Part shown: in pieces, positions 1 through 9,441 of the stretch | How positions within the stretch are numbered: position 1 is the stretch's first letter | Layout of the letters: every line of letters starts with the position of its first letter | Assembly: GCF_947493565.1 (NCBI RefSeq) | Contig: NZ_CANLRG010000005.1 | Span: forward strand, 62,001 to 126,000 | DNA length: 64,000 nt | From: an uncultured Lutibacter sp. | GTDB lineage: Bacteria > Bacteroidota > Bacteroidia > Flavobacteriales > Flavobacteriaceae | Reading direction: 5' to 3' | Position numbers and translations under genes: made by a program | Notes under the pieces: generated by a model | Seen by the model: only the letters and a program-made list of their open reading frames with translations | Databases searched by the model: none | What the model was told of the DNA's origin: nothing

Positions 1-2789
1 ACACCAATCAAAAAAATAATTACTTTTTTAAAGATTTTAACATTACCTCCTTATTTACCGATAGTATTAGAACCATAACAATAAATTCAACTGAAATTAT
101 TGATGGAAGAGTAAAAGGAAATTTTAAATTTAATGAACTAGGGAAACTAACTAAAAACTCTATTGGAAGTATATTTACCAATTACAAACCTTATAAAGTA
201 AGCAACAACCAAAATTTAGATTTCAGATTTAATATTTATAATAAAATTGTTGAAGTTTTTTATCCTGAAGTTACACTTTCACCCAACACTATAATTAGAG
301 GTAACATTAGTTCTAACAATAACTTATTTAGATTAAATATTAAATCGCCTAAAATTGAAGCATTTTCAAATATTATTGATGAGTTAAGCCTACAAATAGA
401 TAATAAAAACCCAATTTTTAATACGCAACTTAAAGTTGATAAAGTAGCTACAGATTTGTATGATATTTCTAAATTAAACTTGGTAAATATTACATTAAAT
501 GATACCTTATATTTTAGAACAGAATTTTTAGGAGGTGAACAAAATACTGAAAAATTCAACTTGTCTTTTTACCACACATTTAATGAAGATAATAAATCTG
601 TTTTTGGGTTAAAAAAATCAGATTTTACCTATAAAAATAATGTATGGGAAATCAACCCTGAAAATGATAAAATGAATAAAGTTGTTTTTGATGGAAAAAC
701 AAAGATGTTAGATTTTAAACAATTTTTAGTTAGCTCCAAAAATCAAAAAATAGAATTTTTTGGAAAAGTAAATGATTCCATTTCAAAAGATTTAAAATTT
801 AAATTTGAAAATGTTAAACTTGCCAGTATTACACCAAATATTGATAGTTTAAAGTTAAGAGGAACATTAAATGGTAATCTAAATTACAGGCAAATTAACA
901 AAAAAATAGAACCAACAGCCAATCTATCTATTGCAGATTTTAACATCAACAATTCGCATCAAGGAAATTTAAATATTGCTATTGAAGGTAGAAACTCATT
1001 AAAACAATATGATATAGATGTTGCATTGGTTAGAGAAAATAACAAAAGTTTTTCAGCACTTGGTGAGCTTGATTTTACTTCAAACAACCCAACACTAGAT
1101 GTACAAGTTGGTTTTGAAGAGTTTAAATTAGATGCTTTTAGTCCTTTAGGAGAAGACGTTTTCAATAATATTAGAGGTTTTGCCTACGGAAGTGTACATG
1201 TTTCAGGTTTGCTAAAAAATCCAAAAATGGATGGAGATTTGTTTTTAGATCAGGCAGGCATGTATTTTCCATACTTAAATGTAGATTATAACTTTGATGG
1301 CACAAGTATAATTAGTTTAAAAGATCAAACATTTACTTTTGAAGATGTTACTTTAAAAGATACTTTTAAAAATACTAAAGGAGGATTATCAGGAACTCTC
1401 AGTCATAAAAATTTCGATAATTGGTTGCTAAACCTCAATATAAACACAAAAAATTTACTAGTTTTAAATACTGTTGAAGATGAAAATTCTGTGTATTATG
1501 GAACTGGTTTAATAGAGGGAAATGCAGTAATTAATGGGCCTACTGATAAATTAGTGATTGATGTTGTTGGGAAAACTAAAAAAGGTACCTATTTTGTAAT
1601 TCCATTAAGTGATGTTAAAACGGTAGAGTCTTCTCAACTAATCAGATTTATAAATAAAAATGAATCTGAAAATGATGATGAAATTCGCAAAGCATTTATT
1701 TCTGAAAAGCTAAAAGGATTATCGTTAAATTTTAATTTAGAAGTAACTAAAGATGCTGTAGTTGAAATGGTGTTAGATAAAGCTACTGGCAGTTTTTTAA
1801 GGGGGAGTGGAACAGGAAATTTACAAATTGAATTAGACACCAAAGATAAATTTGATATGTATGGCGATTTCATTGTTGATAATGGAATTTATAATTTTAA
1901 ATATGGTGGTTTTATCAACAAGCCATTTACTGTTAAAAAAGGAGGAAGTATTAGTTGGAGTGGCGATCCGTTTACGGCCATTTTAAATATAGAAGCAGTT
2001 TATAGAGTTACAGCAAATCCAAGATCATTACTAGAAAATATCACATCTAATAGAAAAATTCCAATTGACCTAATTACTCGTTTTTCAGGAGAATTATTTA
2101 ATTCAGAAAGAGAATTTGATATTGAAATTCCAAATTCTAGTTCAACCGTAGCCTCTGAGCTGGCATTTAAACTTAATGATAATGATGACAATACCAAAAC
2201 TAGACATTTTGTTTCATTATTAGCGTCAGGTGCCTTTTATAATGAAAGTGATTTAAGTATTAACACAACAGGATTGGTTTATGGTACCGCTTCAGATATG
2301 CTTTCCAATGCATTGGATAATATTTTTAATCAAGGAAACAATAAATTTAAATTAAAACCAGTATATACAGTTGGAGAAAAAAGCAAAGTAGATAATTTAA
2401 ATATTAATGACCAGTTGGCAATTGATTTAGATTATCAGCTCAACGATAGAATTATTATTAACGGACGTGTAGGTGTTCCTGTAGGATCTAAAGAACAAGC
2501 CTCTGTAATTGGCGAAGTAAAAGTAGAATTTTTAATAAATGAAGATGGTACATTTAGATCAACCGTTTTTAATCGTCAAAATGAAATTCAATACACAGAA
2601 GAAGAAGAAGGTTATACTCAAGGAATAGGTTTAAATTATCAAATCGATTTCAACAGTGGCTCCGAATTATTAAAAAAACTAGGCTTAAAAAAGGACAAGC
2701 CTAAAGATACAATCAGTACAACTAAACAATTAGATACCTTAAAAAATAAATTACTCAATTTTAAAAATAAAACATCAAAAAATGAATAA
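1..2789 (+). CDS. tamB: TamB-like translocation/assembly protein, C-terminal part (partial)
   Basis: The frame is open from base 3 of the window, so the 5' end lies outside; about 928 residues are visible. The protein is a long run of short beta-strand-forming, Asn/Lys/Asp-rich repeats ending in the region typical of the TamB C-terminal domain (DUF490), including a FDMYGDF-type stretch and a final low-complexity Lys-rich tail. TamB-family proteins are inner-membrane anchored bridges across the periplasm, linked to outer-membrane protein assembly and lipid transport. A TTG at 456 could be mistaken for a start, but the same frame continues upstream without a stop. The last 8 bases overlap the next gene, suggesting co-transcription. 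Confidence 0.85.
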   Translation, partial: TNQKNNYFFKDFNITSLFTDSIRTITINSTEIIDGRVKGNFKFNELGKLTKNSIGSIFTNYKPYKVSNNQNLDFRFNIYNKIVEVFYPEVTLSPNTIIRGNISSNNNLFRLNIKSPKIEAFSNIIDELSLQIDNKNPIFNTQLKVDKVATDLYDISKLNLVNITLNDTLYFRTEFLGGEQNTEKFNLSFYHTFNEDNKSVFGLKKSDFTYKNNVWEINPENDKMNKVVFDGKTKMLDFKQFLVSSKNQKIEFFGKVNDSISKDLKFKFENVKLASITPNIDSLKLRGTLNGNLNYRQINKKIEPTANLSIADFNINNSHQGNLNIAIEGRNSLKQYDIDVALVRENNKSFSALGELDFTSNNPTLDVQVGFEEFKLDAFSPLGEDVFNNIRGFAYGSVHVSGLLKNPKMDGDLFLDQAGMYFPYLNVDYNFDGTSIISLKDQTFTFEDVTLKDTFKNTKGGLSGTLSHKNFDNWLLNLNINTKNLLVLNTVEDENSVYYGTGLIEGNAVINGPTDKLVIDVVGKTKKGTYFVIPLSDVKTVESSQLIRFINKNESENDDEIRKAFISEKLKGLSLNFNLEVTKDAVVEMVLDKATGSFLRGSGTGNLQIELDTKDKFDMYGDFIVDNGIYNFKYGGFINKPFTVKKGGSISWSGDPFTAILNIEAVYRVTANPRSLLENITSNRKIPIDLITRFSGELFNSEREFDIEIPNSSSTVASELAFKLNDNDDNTKTRHFVSLLASGAFYNESDLSINTTGLVYGTASDMLSNALDNIFNQGNNKFKLKPVYTVGEKSKVDNLNINDQLAIDLDYQLNDRIIINGRVGVPVGSKEQASVIGEVKVEFLINEDGTFRSTVFNRQNEIQYTEEEEGYTQGIGLNYQIDFNSGSELLKKLGLKKDKPKDTISTTKQLDTLKNKLLNFKNKTSKNE

Positions 2790-3690
2790 ACCAACATTAG
2801 TAGTTTTAGCTGCGGGAATAGGAAGCAGATATGGAGGGCTAAAACAATTAGATACCTTTTCTCCACAGGGAGATACCATTTTAGATTTTTCTGCATACGA
2901 TGCCATTCAGGCAGGTTTTGGTAAAATTGTATTTATCATTAGAAAAAGTATAGAGGAAGATTTTAAATTATTTTTTAATAAAAAATTAGAAGGTAAAATA
3001 GAGGTTGAGTATGTGTTTCAAGAAGTAGAAAATATTCCAGAAAAGTATAGAGATAATAACCGTCAAAAACCTTGGGGAACAGGTCATGCACTGTTGATGG
3101 CAAAAGACGTTGTAAAAGAAAATTTTGCTGTAATTAATGCGGATGATTTTTATGGGAAAGAAGCTTTTTTTGTAATTGCAGAGGCTCTAAAAAACATAGA
3201 TAAAAATTCTACAAACTTTAATATGATGGGCTATGTGTTGAAAAACACCATTTCAGAATACGGTTCAGTTTCAAGAGGTGAATGTAGAGTGAATGATCAT
3301 GGGTTTTTAACAGGAATAACCGAACGTACACATATTGAAAAAATAAATGGAGTTCTTAATTTTAAAGATGACGATGGCAAGTTGAAGCCTATTTTAGAAG
3401 ATACTACAGTTTCTATGAACTTTTTTGGATTTACTCCTAAATATTTTGAACTTTCTGAATCTCTTTTTGAAAACTTTTTAGAAAATAACTATCAAGAACC
3501 TAAAGCAGAGTTTTTTATTCCGTTAGTTGTCAACCATTTAATCGTAAATAATTTAGCAACTATGGAAGTATTAAAATCTGATGCGCGTTGGTTTGGGGTT
3601 ACTTATAAAGAAGATAAAGAATATGTGACTTCTGAAATTCAAAAACAGAAAGATCAAAACATCTATCCTGAAAATTTATGGAATTCTTAA
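2782..3690 (+). CDS. Sugar-phosphate nucleotidyltransferase family protein
   Basis: A 302-residue protein with the nucleotidyltransferase glycine-rich loop near residues 8-20 (LAAGIGSRYGG), a PWGTGHAL segment near 97-104 that matches the NTP-binding part of the family, and a NADDFYG motif near 119-125 holding the metal-binding aspartates. This supports a GT-A-fold nucleotidyltransferase making an NDP-sugar from NTP and a sugar phosphate; the exact sugar and nucleotide cannot be read. The start overlaps the end of the TamB-like gene by 8 bases. A dedicated glucose-1-phosphate enzyme (GalU/RmlA) would normally show a more conserved signature, so I keep the call at family level. Confidence 0.8.
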   Translation: MNKPTLVVLAAGIGSRYGGLKQLDTFSPQGDTILDFSAYDAIQAGFGKIVFIIRKSIEEDFKLFFNKKLEGKIEVEYVFQEVENIPEKYRDNNRQKPWGTGHALLMAKDVVKENFAVINADDFYGKEAFFVIAEALKNIDKNSTNFNMMGYVLKNTISEYGSVSRGECRVNDHGFLTGITERTHIEKINGVLNFKDDDGKLKPILEDTTVSMNFFGFTPKYFELSESLFENFLENNYQEPKAEFFIPLVVNHLIVNNLATMEVLKSDARWFGVTYKEDKEYVTSEIQKQKDQNIYPENLWNS

Positions 3691-3721
3691 TTTAAAATAA
3701 ATTTCATTCAAAATATAGTTT

Positions 3722-3729
3722 TAATTTTG
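3722..3729 (+). promoter_or_regulatory. Candidate -7 element (TAATTTTG) of pfkA
   Basis: Exact match to the Bacteroidota -7 consensus TAnnTTTG, followed by CA, only 11 bases before the pfkA ATG. If used, the mRNA leader would be only a few bases long. No clear TTTG -33 partner is visible. Confidence 0.4.
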
Positions 3730-3739
3730 CATTTCACTT

Positions 3740-4726
3740 ATGGGTAAAAAAATAAAAAAAATAGGAGTTATGACTTCTGGAGGTGATGCTCCTGGAATGA
3801 ATGCAGCAATTAGAGCTGTTGTAAGAACTTGTGCGTATTACAATATTGAATGCGTTGGAATCTATAGAGGCTACCAAGGAATGATTGATGCTGATTTTGT
3901 AAAGCTTGATGCACGTAGTGTAAATAATATCATTAACAGAGGAGGAACCATATTAAAATCATCGCGGTCTGCCGAATTTAAAACAAAAGAAGGAAGGGCA
4001 AAAGCCTATGAAAATATTAAAAATGCTGAAATTGATGGATTGATTTTAATTGGTGGAGATGGAACCTTTACTGGTGGAATGGTTTTTTATAATGAATTTA
4101 AAGTTCCCTGTATTGGTATTCCAGGAACCATAGATAATGATATTTTTGGAACCAATTATACTATTGGTTACGATACAGCTTTAAATACAGTTATAGAAGT
4201 AATTGATAAAATTAGAGATACCGCTAGTTCACATAACAGATTGTTTTTTGTTGAAGTTATGGGGCGTGATGCTGGTTTTATTGCTTTAAATGCAGGAGTT
4301 GGAGCTGGAGCTGAAGAAATTTTAATACCTGAGGAAGATTTAGGATTGGATCGATTGTTAGAATCTTTAAAAAGAAGCAAACGTTCAGGGAAATCTTCGA
4401 GTATAGTGGTGGTTACTGAAGGTGATAAAATAGGAAAAAGTGTATTTGAACTAGCAAACTATGTAGAAGAAAATTTACAGCAATACGAAGTAAGAGTTTC
4501 TGTTTTAGGACATATGCAGCGTGGAGGTTCTCCAAGTTGTTTTGATCGTGTTTTGGCGAGTAGACTTGGGGTGAAATCTGTTGAGTTACTTTTAGACGGA
4601 AAATCCAATTTAATGGTTGGTTTAACGAATAATAAAGTAACTACTACATTATTGGATAAAGCGGTAAAAGGGCGACATGAAATTAATATGGAATTAATTC
4701 GAGTTAGCGATATTATGTCTATTTAA
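3740..4726 (+). CDS. pfkA: ATP-dependent 6-phosphofructokinase
   Basis: A 328-residue protein of the usual bacterial PfkA length, phosphorylating fructose 6-phosphate to fructose 1,6-bisphosphate. The N-terminus carries TSGGDAPGMNA (about 12-22), the nucleotide loop IGGDGT lies near 104-109, and the catalytic PGTIDND near 128-134. Gly at the position after GGD and Gly before TIDND are the residues of ATP-dependent enzymes; PPi-dependent enzymes carry Asp and Lys there. The fructose-phosphate site MGRDAGF and the HMQRGGSPS segment are also intact. It is followed by gap (84 bases) and mgsA, making a triose-phosphate group. Confidence 0.97.
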   Translation: MGKKIKKIGVMTSGGDAPGMNAAIRAVVRTCAYYNIECVGIYRGYQGMIDADFVKLDARSVNNIINRGGTILKSSRSAEFKTKEGRAKAYENIKNAEIDGLILIGGDGTFTGGMVFYNEFKVPCIGIPGTIDNDIFGTNYTIGYDTALNTVIEVIDKIRDTASSHNRLFFVEVMGRDAGFIALNAGVGAGAEEILIPEEDLGLDRLLESLKRSKRSGKSSSIVVVTEGDKIGKSVFELANYVEENLQQYEVRVSVLGHMQRGGSPSCFDRVLASRLGVKSVELLLDGKSNLMVGLTNNKVTTTLLDKAVKGRHEINMELIRVSDIMSI

Positions 4727-4810
4727 AACTAAACCTATATTACAATAAGTTAAATAAAAAAGGATTGAGTTAGGGTTAAAGTTTTATAAAATTAAACGAT
4801 TTAAAAGTTA

Positions 4811-5803
4811 ATGATTAAAATTGGAATAAATGGGTTTGGAAGAATCGGACGTTTAGCGTTTAGAACTTCAATTCAAAGAGTAAATACTGAAGTAGTTGCT
4901 ATAAATGATTTACTTGAAGTTAATCATTTAGCATATTTGTTAAAATATGATTCTGTTCATGGAAAATTTAATGGAACGGTAGAAGTGGTCAATGGAAATT
5001 TGGTGGTCAATGGAAAAACTATTCGTATCACTTCAAAAAGAAATCCTGAAGAAATTAAATGGGATGATGTGGATGTGGACTATGTAATTGAATCTACAGG
5101 GTATTTTACAGATAAAGATAAAGCAGCCTTACATATAAAAGGAGGTGCCAAAAAAGTTGTGATTTCTGCTCCATCAAAAGATGCTCCAATGTTTGTTATG
5201 GGAGTAAATCATAAAGATTTATCAAAGAATGATGTAATTTTTTCCAACGCATCTTGTACAACAAATTGTATTGCTCCTTTAGTAAAACTTCTAAATGAAG
5301 AATTCGAGATTATTGAAGGACTTGTTACAACAGTACATTCGGCAACATCAAGTCAAAAAACGGTTGATGGACCCGAAGCAAAATGGAGAAGAGGTAGAGC
5401 AGCTTTAAATAATATTATTCCTACTACTACGAGTGCAGGTTCTGCAGTAGTAAAAATTATGCCCGAATTGAAAGGAAAATTTATGGCAATGGCTGTTCGA
5501 GTTCCTACAGTTGATGTTTCTTTGGTAGATTTAACAGTTCGTTTTAAAAAATCAACATCTTATTCAGAAATTAAAAGTGTAGTTAAAAAAGCTTCTGAAA
5601 ATCAATTTAAAGGAATTATTGGTTATACTGAAGACGAAGTTGTTTCTCAAGATTTTGTTTCAGAACCTAGAACTTCAGTTTTTGATGCCGCAGCAGGCTT
5701 TGCTTTAAATGATAACTTTTATAAAATTATTTCTTGGTATGATAATGAATTTGGTTATGCTACCAAAATTATAGATTTAATAGAATACTCAGCATCTTTA
5801 TAA
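4811..5803 (+). CDS. gap: Type I glyceraldehyde-3-phosphate dehydrogenase
   Basis: A 330-residue cytosolic glycolytic enzyme converting glyceraldehyde 3-phosphate to 1,3-bisphosphoglycerate. The Rossmann start INGFGRIGRL is at residues 5-14, an Asp near 33 fits NAD preference, the catalytic Cys is near 149 in SNASCTTNC and the catalytic His near 176 in TTVHSAT. The C-terminal WYDNEFGY is complete. mgsA follows after only 12 bases, so the two are probably one transcript, placing the triose-phosphate branch point under common control. Confidence 0.97.
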   Translation: MIKIGINGFGRIGRLAFRTSIQRVNTEVVAINDLLEVNHLAYLLKYDSVHGKFNGTVEVVNGNLVVNGKTIRITSKRNPEEIKWDDVDVDYVIESTGYFTDKDKAALHIKGGAKKVVISAPSKDAPMFVMGVNHKDLSKNDVIFSNASCTTNCIAPLVKLLNEEFEIIEGLVTTVHSATSSQKTVDGPEAKWRRGRAALNNIIPTTTSAGSAVVKIMPELKGKFMAMAVRVPTVDVSLVDLTVRFKKSTSYSEIKSVVKKASENQFKGIIGYTEDEVVSQDFVSEPRTSVFDAAAGFALNDNFYKIISWYDNEFGYATKIIDLIEYSASL

Positions 5804-5815
5804 AATTAAATATAA

Positions 5816-6178
5816 ATGGAAATTGCAATAATAGCACATGATGGAAAAAAAGCTGAAATGATTCAGTTTTTGATGGATTTTAAAGCCTTAATAATTTCAA
5901 AAAAAATTGATTTAGTTGCCACAGGTACAACTGGCAAAAATGCTGAAAAAGCAGGTTTTAAAGTTACTAAATTTTTGTCTGGTCCATATGGAGGTGACGC
6001 TCAAATTGCGGCAAGAGTAGCCGAAGGAAAAACCAATATGGTATTCTTTTTTAGAGATCCTTTAAATAGTCATCCCCATGATCCAGATATTGCAATGTTA
6101 ATGAGGTTGTGCGATGTACATGATGTTCCTTTAGCTACCAATCCTGCAACTGCAGAATGTTTAATAAAATCTATATAA
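5816..6178 (+). CDS. mgsA: Methylglyoxal synthase
   Basis: Converts dihydroxyacetone phosphate to methylglyoxal and phosphate, a phosphate-releasing bypass of lower glycolysis. The protein starts directly in the core beta strand (AHDG, His8-Asp9) and keeps the family motifs TGTTG (36-40), SGPYGGD (55-61, with the likely catalytic Asp61), DPLN (81-84) and PHDPD (87-91, with His88). At 120 residues it is shorter than the 152-residue E. coli enzyme, lacking both the N-terminal extension and about 20 C-terminal residues, but no catalytic motif is missing. It sits 12 bases after gap and ends 4 bases from the convergent ridA gene. Confidence 0.92.
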   Translation: MEIAIIAHDGKKAEMIQFLMDFKALIISKKIDLVATGTTGKNAEKAGFKVTKFLSGPYGGDAQIAARVAEGKTNMVFFFRDPLNSHPHDPDIAMLMRLCDVHDVPLATNPATAECLIKSI

Positions 6179-6182
6179 AGAT

Positions 6183-6563
6183 TTATTTAATTGCTATCAT
6201 AGAAATTTCAACATTTACAAATTTTGGTAAATTACCAACTTCAACAGTTTCCCTTGCTGGAGCTGTATCAGCATTAAAATAGCTTCCATAAACAGTATTT
6301 ATTTTGGTAAAATCGTTCATGTTTTTTACAAAAATGGATGTTTTTACTACATGTTCAAAAGTCATGCCTGCTTCAGTTAAAACGGTCTTCAAATTTTCCA
6401 TGACCTGTTTAGTTTCATCTTCTATACAATTAGTAACTAATTCTCCATTTTTAGGATTGATGGCTATTTGACCAGAAGTATATAAAGTGTTTCCAGAAAG
6501 CACCGCCTGATTATATGGTCCAATTGGTGCAGGAGCGTTTTGAGTGTTAATTATTTTTTTCAT
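6183..6563 (-). CDS. ridA: RidA family reactive enamine/imine deaminase
   Basis: A 126-residue member of the YjgF/YER057c/UK114 family. It carries the N-terminal APAPIGPYNQA segment and the C-terminal active-site segment PARETVEVGNLPK (Arg near 104) followed by VNVEISMIA, as in true RidA proteins that hydrolyse 2-aminoacrylate and related imines released by PLP enzymes. It acts in the cytosol. It lies 25 bases downstream of lptD on the same strand and is probably its distal operon partner. Confidence 0.95.
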   Translation of the reverse strand: MKKIINTQNAPAPIGPYNQAVLSGNTLYTSGQIAINPKNGELVTNCIEDETKQVMENLKTVLTEAGMTFEHVVKTSIFVKNMNDFTKINTVYGSYFNADTAPARETVEVGNLPKFVNVEISMIAIK

Positions 6564-6588
6564 TTTATAATACCATTTAATTTTTTAA

Positions 6589-9282
6589 TTAAAATAAAGC
6601 TCTGTCAGGTACTTTTCTTTTATCATATTTTAAATCACTTAACATAGATGATTTAACACCAATAAAGAAATAATAAGTTTGGCGATCTCCAAACGGAACC
6701 CAGTTAAAATTAAGTTTCCAACTATCTAAATCTCTTGAAAATCTTAATTGAGTATATGTAAATCCTTCATTTTTAATATCATATCCAGAAGAGAAACCAA
6801 CACTCCATTTTGGTGTTAGTTCAATATCTCCTGAAAACATTAATGAATTTGATGAGATTTCTTTTTCTCTATTACGATTGCTGTAGTTAAGGGCATAAGC
6901 AAATTTTAAAGACCAAGGAATGCTACTTTTATACAATTCAGTTTCTTTTACTGAACCATCATTAGGTTTACTGGTTTCAGCTGAGCCATTTTGTTGGTTA
7001 CTAGCAGTTAAATTTTCACCAAAAATACCATCCGAGTTATTGTCTTCAGCATTTTTTTGTTTGGTACTTTTTTCTTTACTTCCTTTACTTGAAAGGCTAT
7101 AGTTCATAGTGATACCTGCTGCTGTTAATCTAAATAAACTTCCTCCATTATTAATATTAAAAGTATTTATTTTTCGTCCATTAACATCAATAGCATATGG
7201 ATCTAGAGTAGCTCTAACATTTAAACCCAACTTATCTTTAAATAATTTGGTTCCAGCATTGACTCCAACAGGGCTCCATTTTAATGAATCGGCAGCCATA
7301 TTATAGCTTGTGGTAAAATTTAAATTATTAATTAATACTATTTTTTTAGCTTCTGTTTCTGTAGAGTCTTTAGATCTAACTTTTGCTTCAATATTATTAT
7401 TCAATGAAAAATTTAAACTATTTGATAGCCCTTTACCTGGTTGTCCAAAAATTCCGTTAGCAAAAGGAGAGTATTCAATAATATCGTTTGGATCTGCTGT
7501 TTTTTGAACTTCTTCATCATAACTACTAAAATCTGGTCGATAGCTATAAGAAACAGATGGTCTTACAGTGTGTCTAATAGCTTCTAGTTTTCCTTTCTTA
7601 AAAGGAAACATTCCATAAAATGTGGTTGATAAAGATACTGCTGTTGAATATTCTCTAAATGTACTAAAGCTACTAATAGTGTCGGTTACAACTGCATTTT
7701 CAACATCATCAAAAGTCTTTTTGAGTCTATCAAAATACCAAACCTCTTTATAATTTACACTTGGTGAAAGGGTAAAATATTTTAAGGCTTTCATATTGGT
7801 ATTCATAGATAAATTGTGCTGTATTCCTGATTTTGCATTTTTAAACATTTCTTTTTTAAAGAAGAATTCATCAGAAGTATCAATTCTATTATCAGCTTTC
7901 ATGGAGTAATTTAAGCCAGTTTTTTGAATAGCGTTAGTTTTAGCTCCATTTTTTCCAGCAAAAGGATAAACTCTATCCATATTAACTTGTAATGAAGGAA
8001 GTGTCATATTAATTTTCTCGGTATTTGTATTTTGAGAATGTGTTACTGATAATGACATATTAAATGGTGTTCCAACAAACTTTTTATAATATGAAATTGA
8101 AGAACTTAAATTGTTATTTAAAAATGCATTTGTGTTGTATTCATTGTTTGATTGTCTATAATACGTACTACTTCCTAAATTTACGGATGCTGAAAATCTT
8201 GAATTTGGGCTAGCTTTAGCATCTTGAGAATGACTCCACCTAATGTTGTAGTTAGAGGCTTTTGAATAATCGTCTAAACCTTTTAAACTATTAATTAAGT
8301 TTTCGTACCTAAAATCAAATTTACCAGAGTATTTGTACCTTTTGGCATATCCAGATTCTGCTCTCATACCCCAACTTCCGTTGGTGTAAATATCACCTAG
8401 CAAGGCCAAATCAAAATTATCATTAATTACAAAATAATATCCACCGTTTTGTAAAAAATATCCTTGTCTATTATTTTCACCCCAAGTTGGCATTAAAAAA
8501 CCAGACGTACGACCTTTAGTTAAAGGAACGTACGCAAAAGGTAAAACTAAGGGTGTTGGAACATCGGCGATAACTAATTGACTCGACCCAGCAACTAATT
8601 TTTTATCTTGAATAAATTTTGCTTTTTTTATATTGATATAATAGTCTGGGTTCTCTTTTTGAGATGTTGTAAGTCTAATATTTTCAATATAAATTACAGA
8701 ATCATTGTGTTTTTTACTAACTTCCCCTTTAATTAAAATACCCTGTTGTTCGGTTTGTAAATTATAAATTTTAGCTTTTTCCGATTTAAAATTAAAAACA
8801 ATAGAATCTTGTGTAGATTCCTGTCCACCTTGTTTAAAAACTGGAAGTTGAGAATAAGTTCCAACGCTGTCTTTAATCCCTTTTGCTTTTACCAAAAAAG
8901 TATTATTATCAATTTCTATATAACCAGCAGTTAAATCAATATCTTTATAATGCACATGAGCATTTTTATATAGAGTAATTTTATTGTTTTTAATATCTTG
9001 CCTTATTAAACTATCTGCACTATGATCTATTATACTCTCAAGGAGTTCTATAGGTTTATTAATGGTGTCTTTAGGTTTTATTGATAAAGAATCTTTTGCT
9101 GAATTTTTTATAGAGTCTAAAGCTTTGATAAATGCAGCATTTTTTGTGGTATCAATTACAGCTTTAATTGTGTCCTTAGCTTTTAAGGGTTTAATTTCTT
9201 GCGAATAGATAGTTGAATTGATACTAAAAAAAAGGAGCATCAAAAGAATTAAAAAATAGGTATTTTTAAAAGATGTTTTAAT
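6589..9282 (-). CDS. lptD: LPS-assembly protein LptD (Bacteroidota type)
   Basis: Outer-membrane beta-barrel that inserts lipopolysaccharide into the outer leaflet. After an N-terminal periplasmic OstA/LptA-like part (about residues 50-220, with short strands such as ITLYKNAHVHYKDIDLTAG) there is a long barrel rich in alternating aromatic residues ending in WKLNFNWVPFGDRQ and FFIGVKSS. The first ATG (9240) or TTG (9243) leaves an unusually short signal sequence. The frame stays open upstream to a TGA at 9325-9327 and encodes KTSFKNTYFLILL just before that ATG, which completes a normal signal peptide ending IYSQ. I therefore extend the gene to an ATT codon at 9280-9282, giving about 897 residues. 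The product call is solid; the start is inference. Confidence 0.85.
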   Translation of the reverse strand: MKTSFKNTYFLILLMLLFFSINSTIYSQEIKPLKAKDTIKAVIDTTKNAAFIKALDSIKNSAKDSLSIKPKDTINKPIELLESIIDHSADSLIRQDIKNNKITLYKNAHVHYKDIDLTAGYIEIDNNTFLVKAKGIKDSVGTYSQLPVFKQGGQESTQDSIVFNFKSEKAKIYNLQTEQQGILIKGEVSKKHNDSVIYIENIRLTTSQKENPDYYINIKKAKFIQDKKLVAGSSQLVIADVPTPLVLPFAYVPLTKGRTSGFLMPTWGENNRQGYFLQNGGYYFVINDNFDLALLGDIYTNGSWGMRAESGYAKRYKYSGKFDFRYENLINSLKGLDDYSKASNYNIRWSHSQDAKASPNSRFSASVNLGSSTYYRQSNNEYNTNAFLNNNLSSSISYYKKFVGTPFNMSLSVTHSQNTNTEKINMTLPSLQVNMDRVYPFAGKNGAKTNAIQKTGLNYSMKADNRIDTSDEFFFKKEMFKNAKSGIQHNLSMNTNMKALKYFTLSPSVNYKEVWYFDRLKKTFDDVENAVVTDTISSFSTFREYSTAVSLSTTFYGMFPFKKGKLEAIRHTVRPSVSYSYRPDFSSYDEEVQKTADPNDIIEYSPFANGIFGQPGKGLSNSLNFSLNNNIEAKVRSKDSTETEAKKIVLINNLNFTTSYNMAADSLKWSPVGVNAGTKLFKDKLGLNVRATLDPYAIDVNGRKINTFNINNGGSLFRLTAAGITMNYSLSSKGSKEKSTKQKNAEDNNSDGIFGENLTASNQQNGSAETSKPNDGSVKETELYKSSIPWSLKFAYALNYSNRNREKEISSNSLMFSGDIELTPKWSVGFSSGYDIKNEGFTYTQLRFSRDLDSWKLNFNWVPFGDRQTYYFFIGVKSSMLSDLKYDKRKVPDRALF

Positions 9283-9369
9283 AACTAATGTTTTATAAAA
9301 ATAGCTTTTAATTGGGTTGATAACTCAAGTTTTTTTACTTTAGCTTATTAAATTATCAACCATAAATTT

Positions 9370-9399
9370 TTTGTTTGTAAATGTATGGCTTAATATTTG
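9370..9399 (+). promoter_or_regulatory. Candidate promoter of the amidase gene
   Basis: TTTG (9370-9373), 17 bases, then TAATATTTG (9391-9399), close to the Bacteroidota TTTG/TAnnTTTG pattern but with one extra base in the -7 element. It is 42 bases before the amidase ATG in the intergenic region divergent to lptD. Confidence 0.3.
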
Positions 9400-9441
9400 A
9401 ATCATACAAATAACAGTTGCCAAAAATAATTAAAATAATTG

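Noticed and set aside
456-2789. TamB-like gene starting at TTG 456
   Set aside because: The same frame is open from base 3 with protein-like composition, so it is the continuation of a gene from outside the window.
9385-9402. Sigma-54 promoter before the amidase gene
   Set aside because: TGGC is present at the right spacing but the -12 GC is GA, and a housekeeping promoter explains the bases better.
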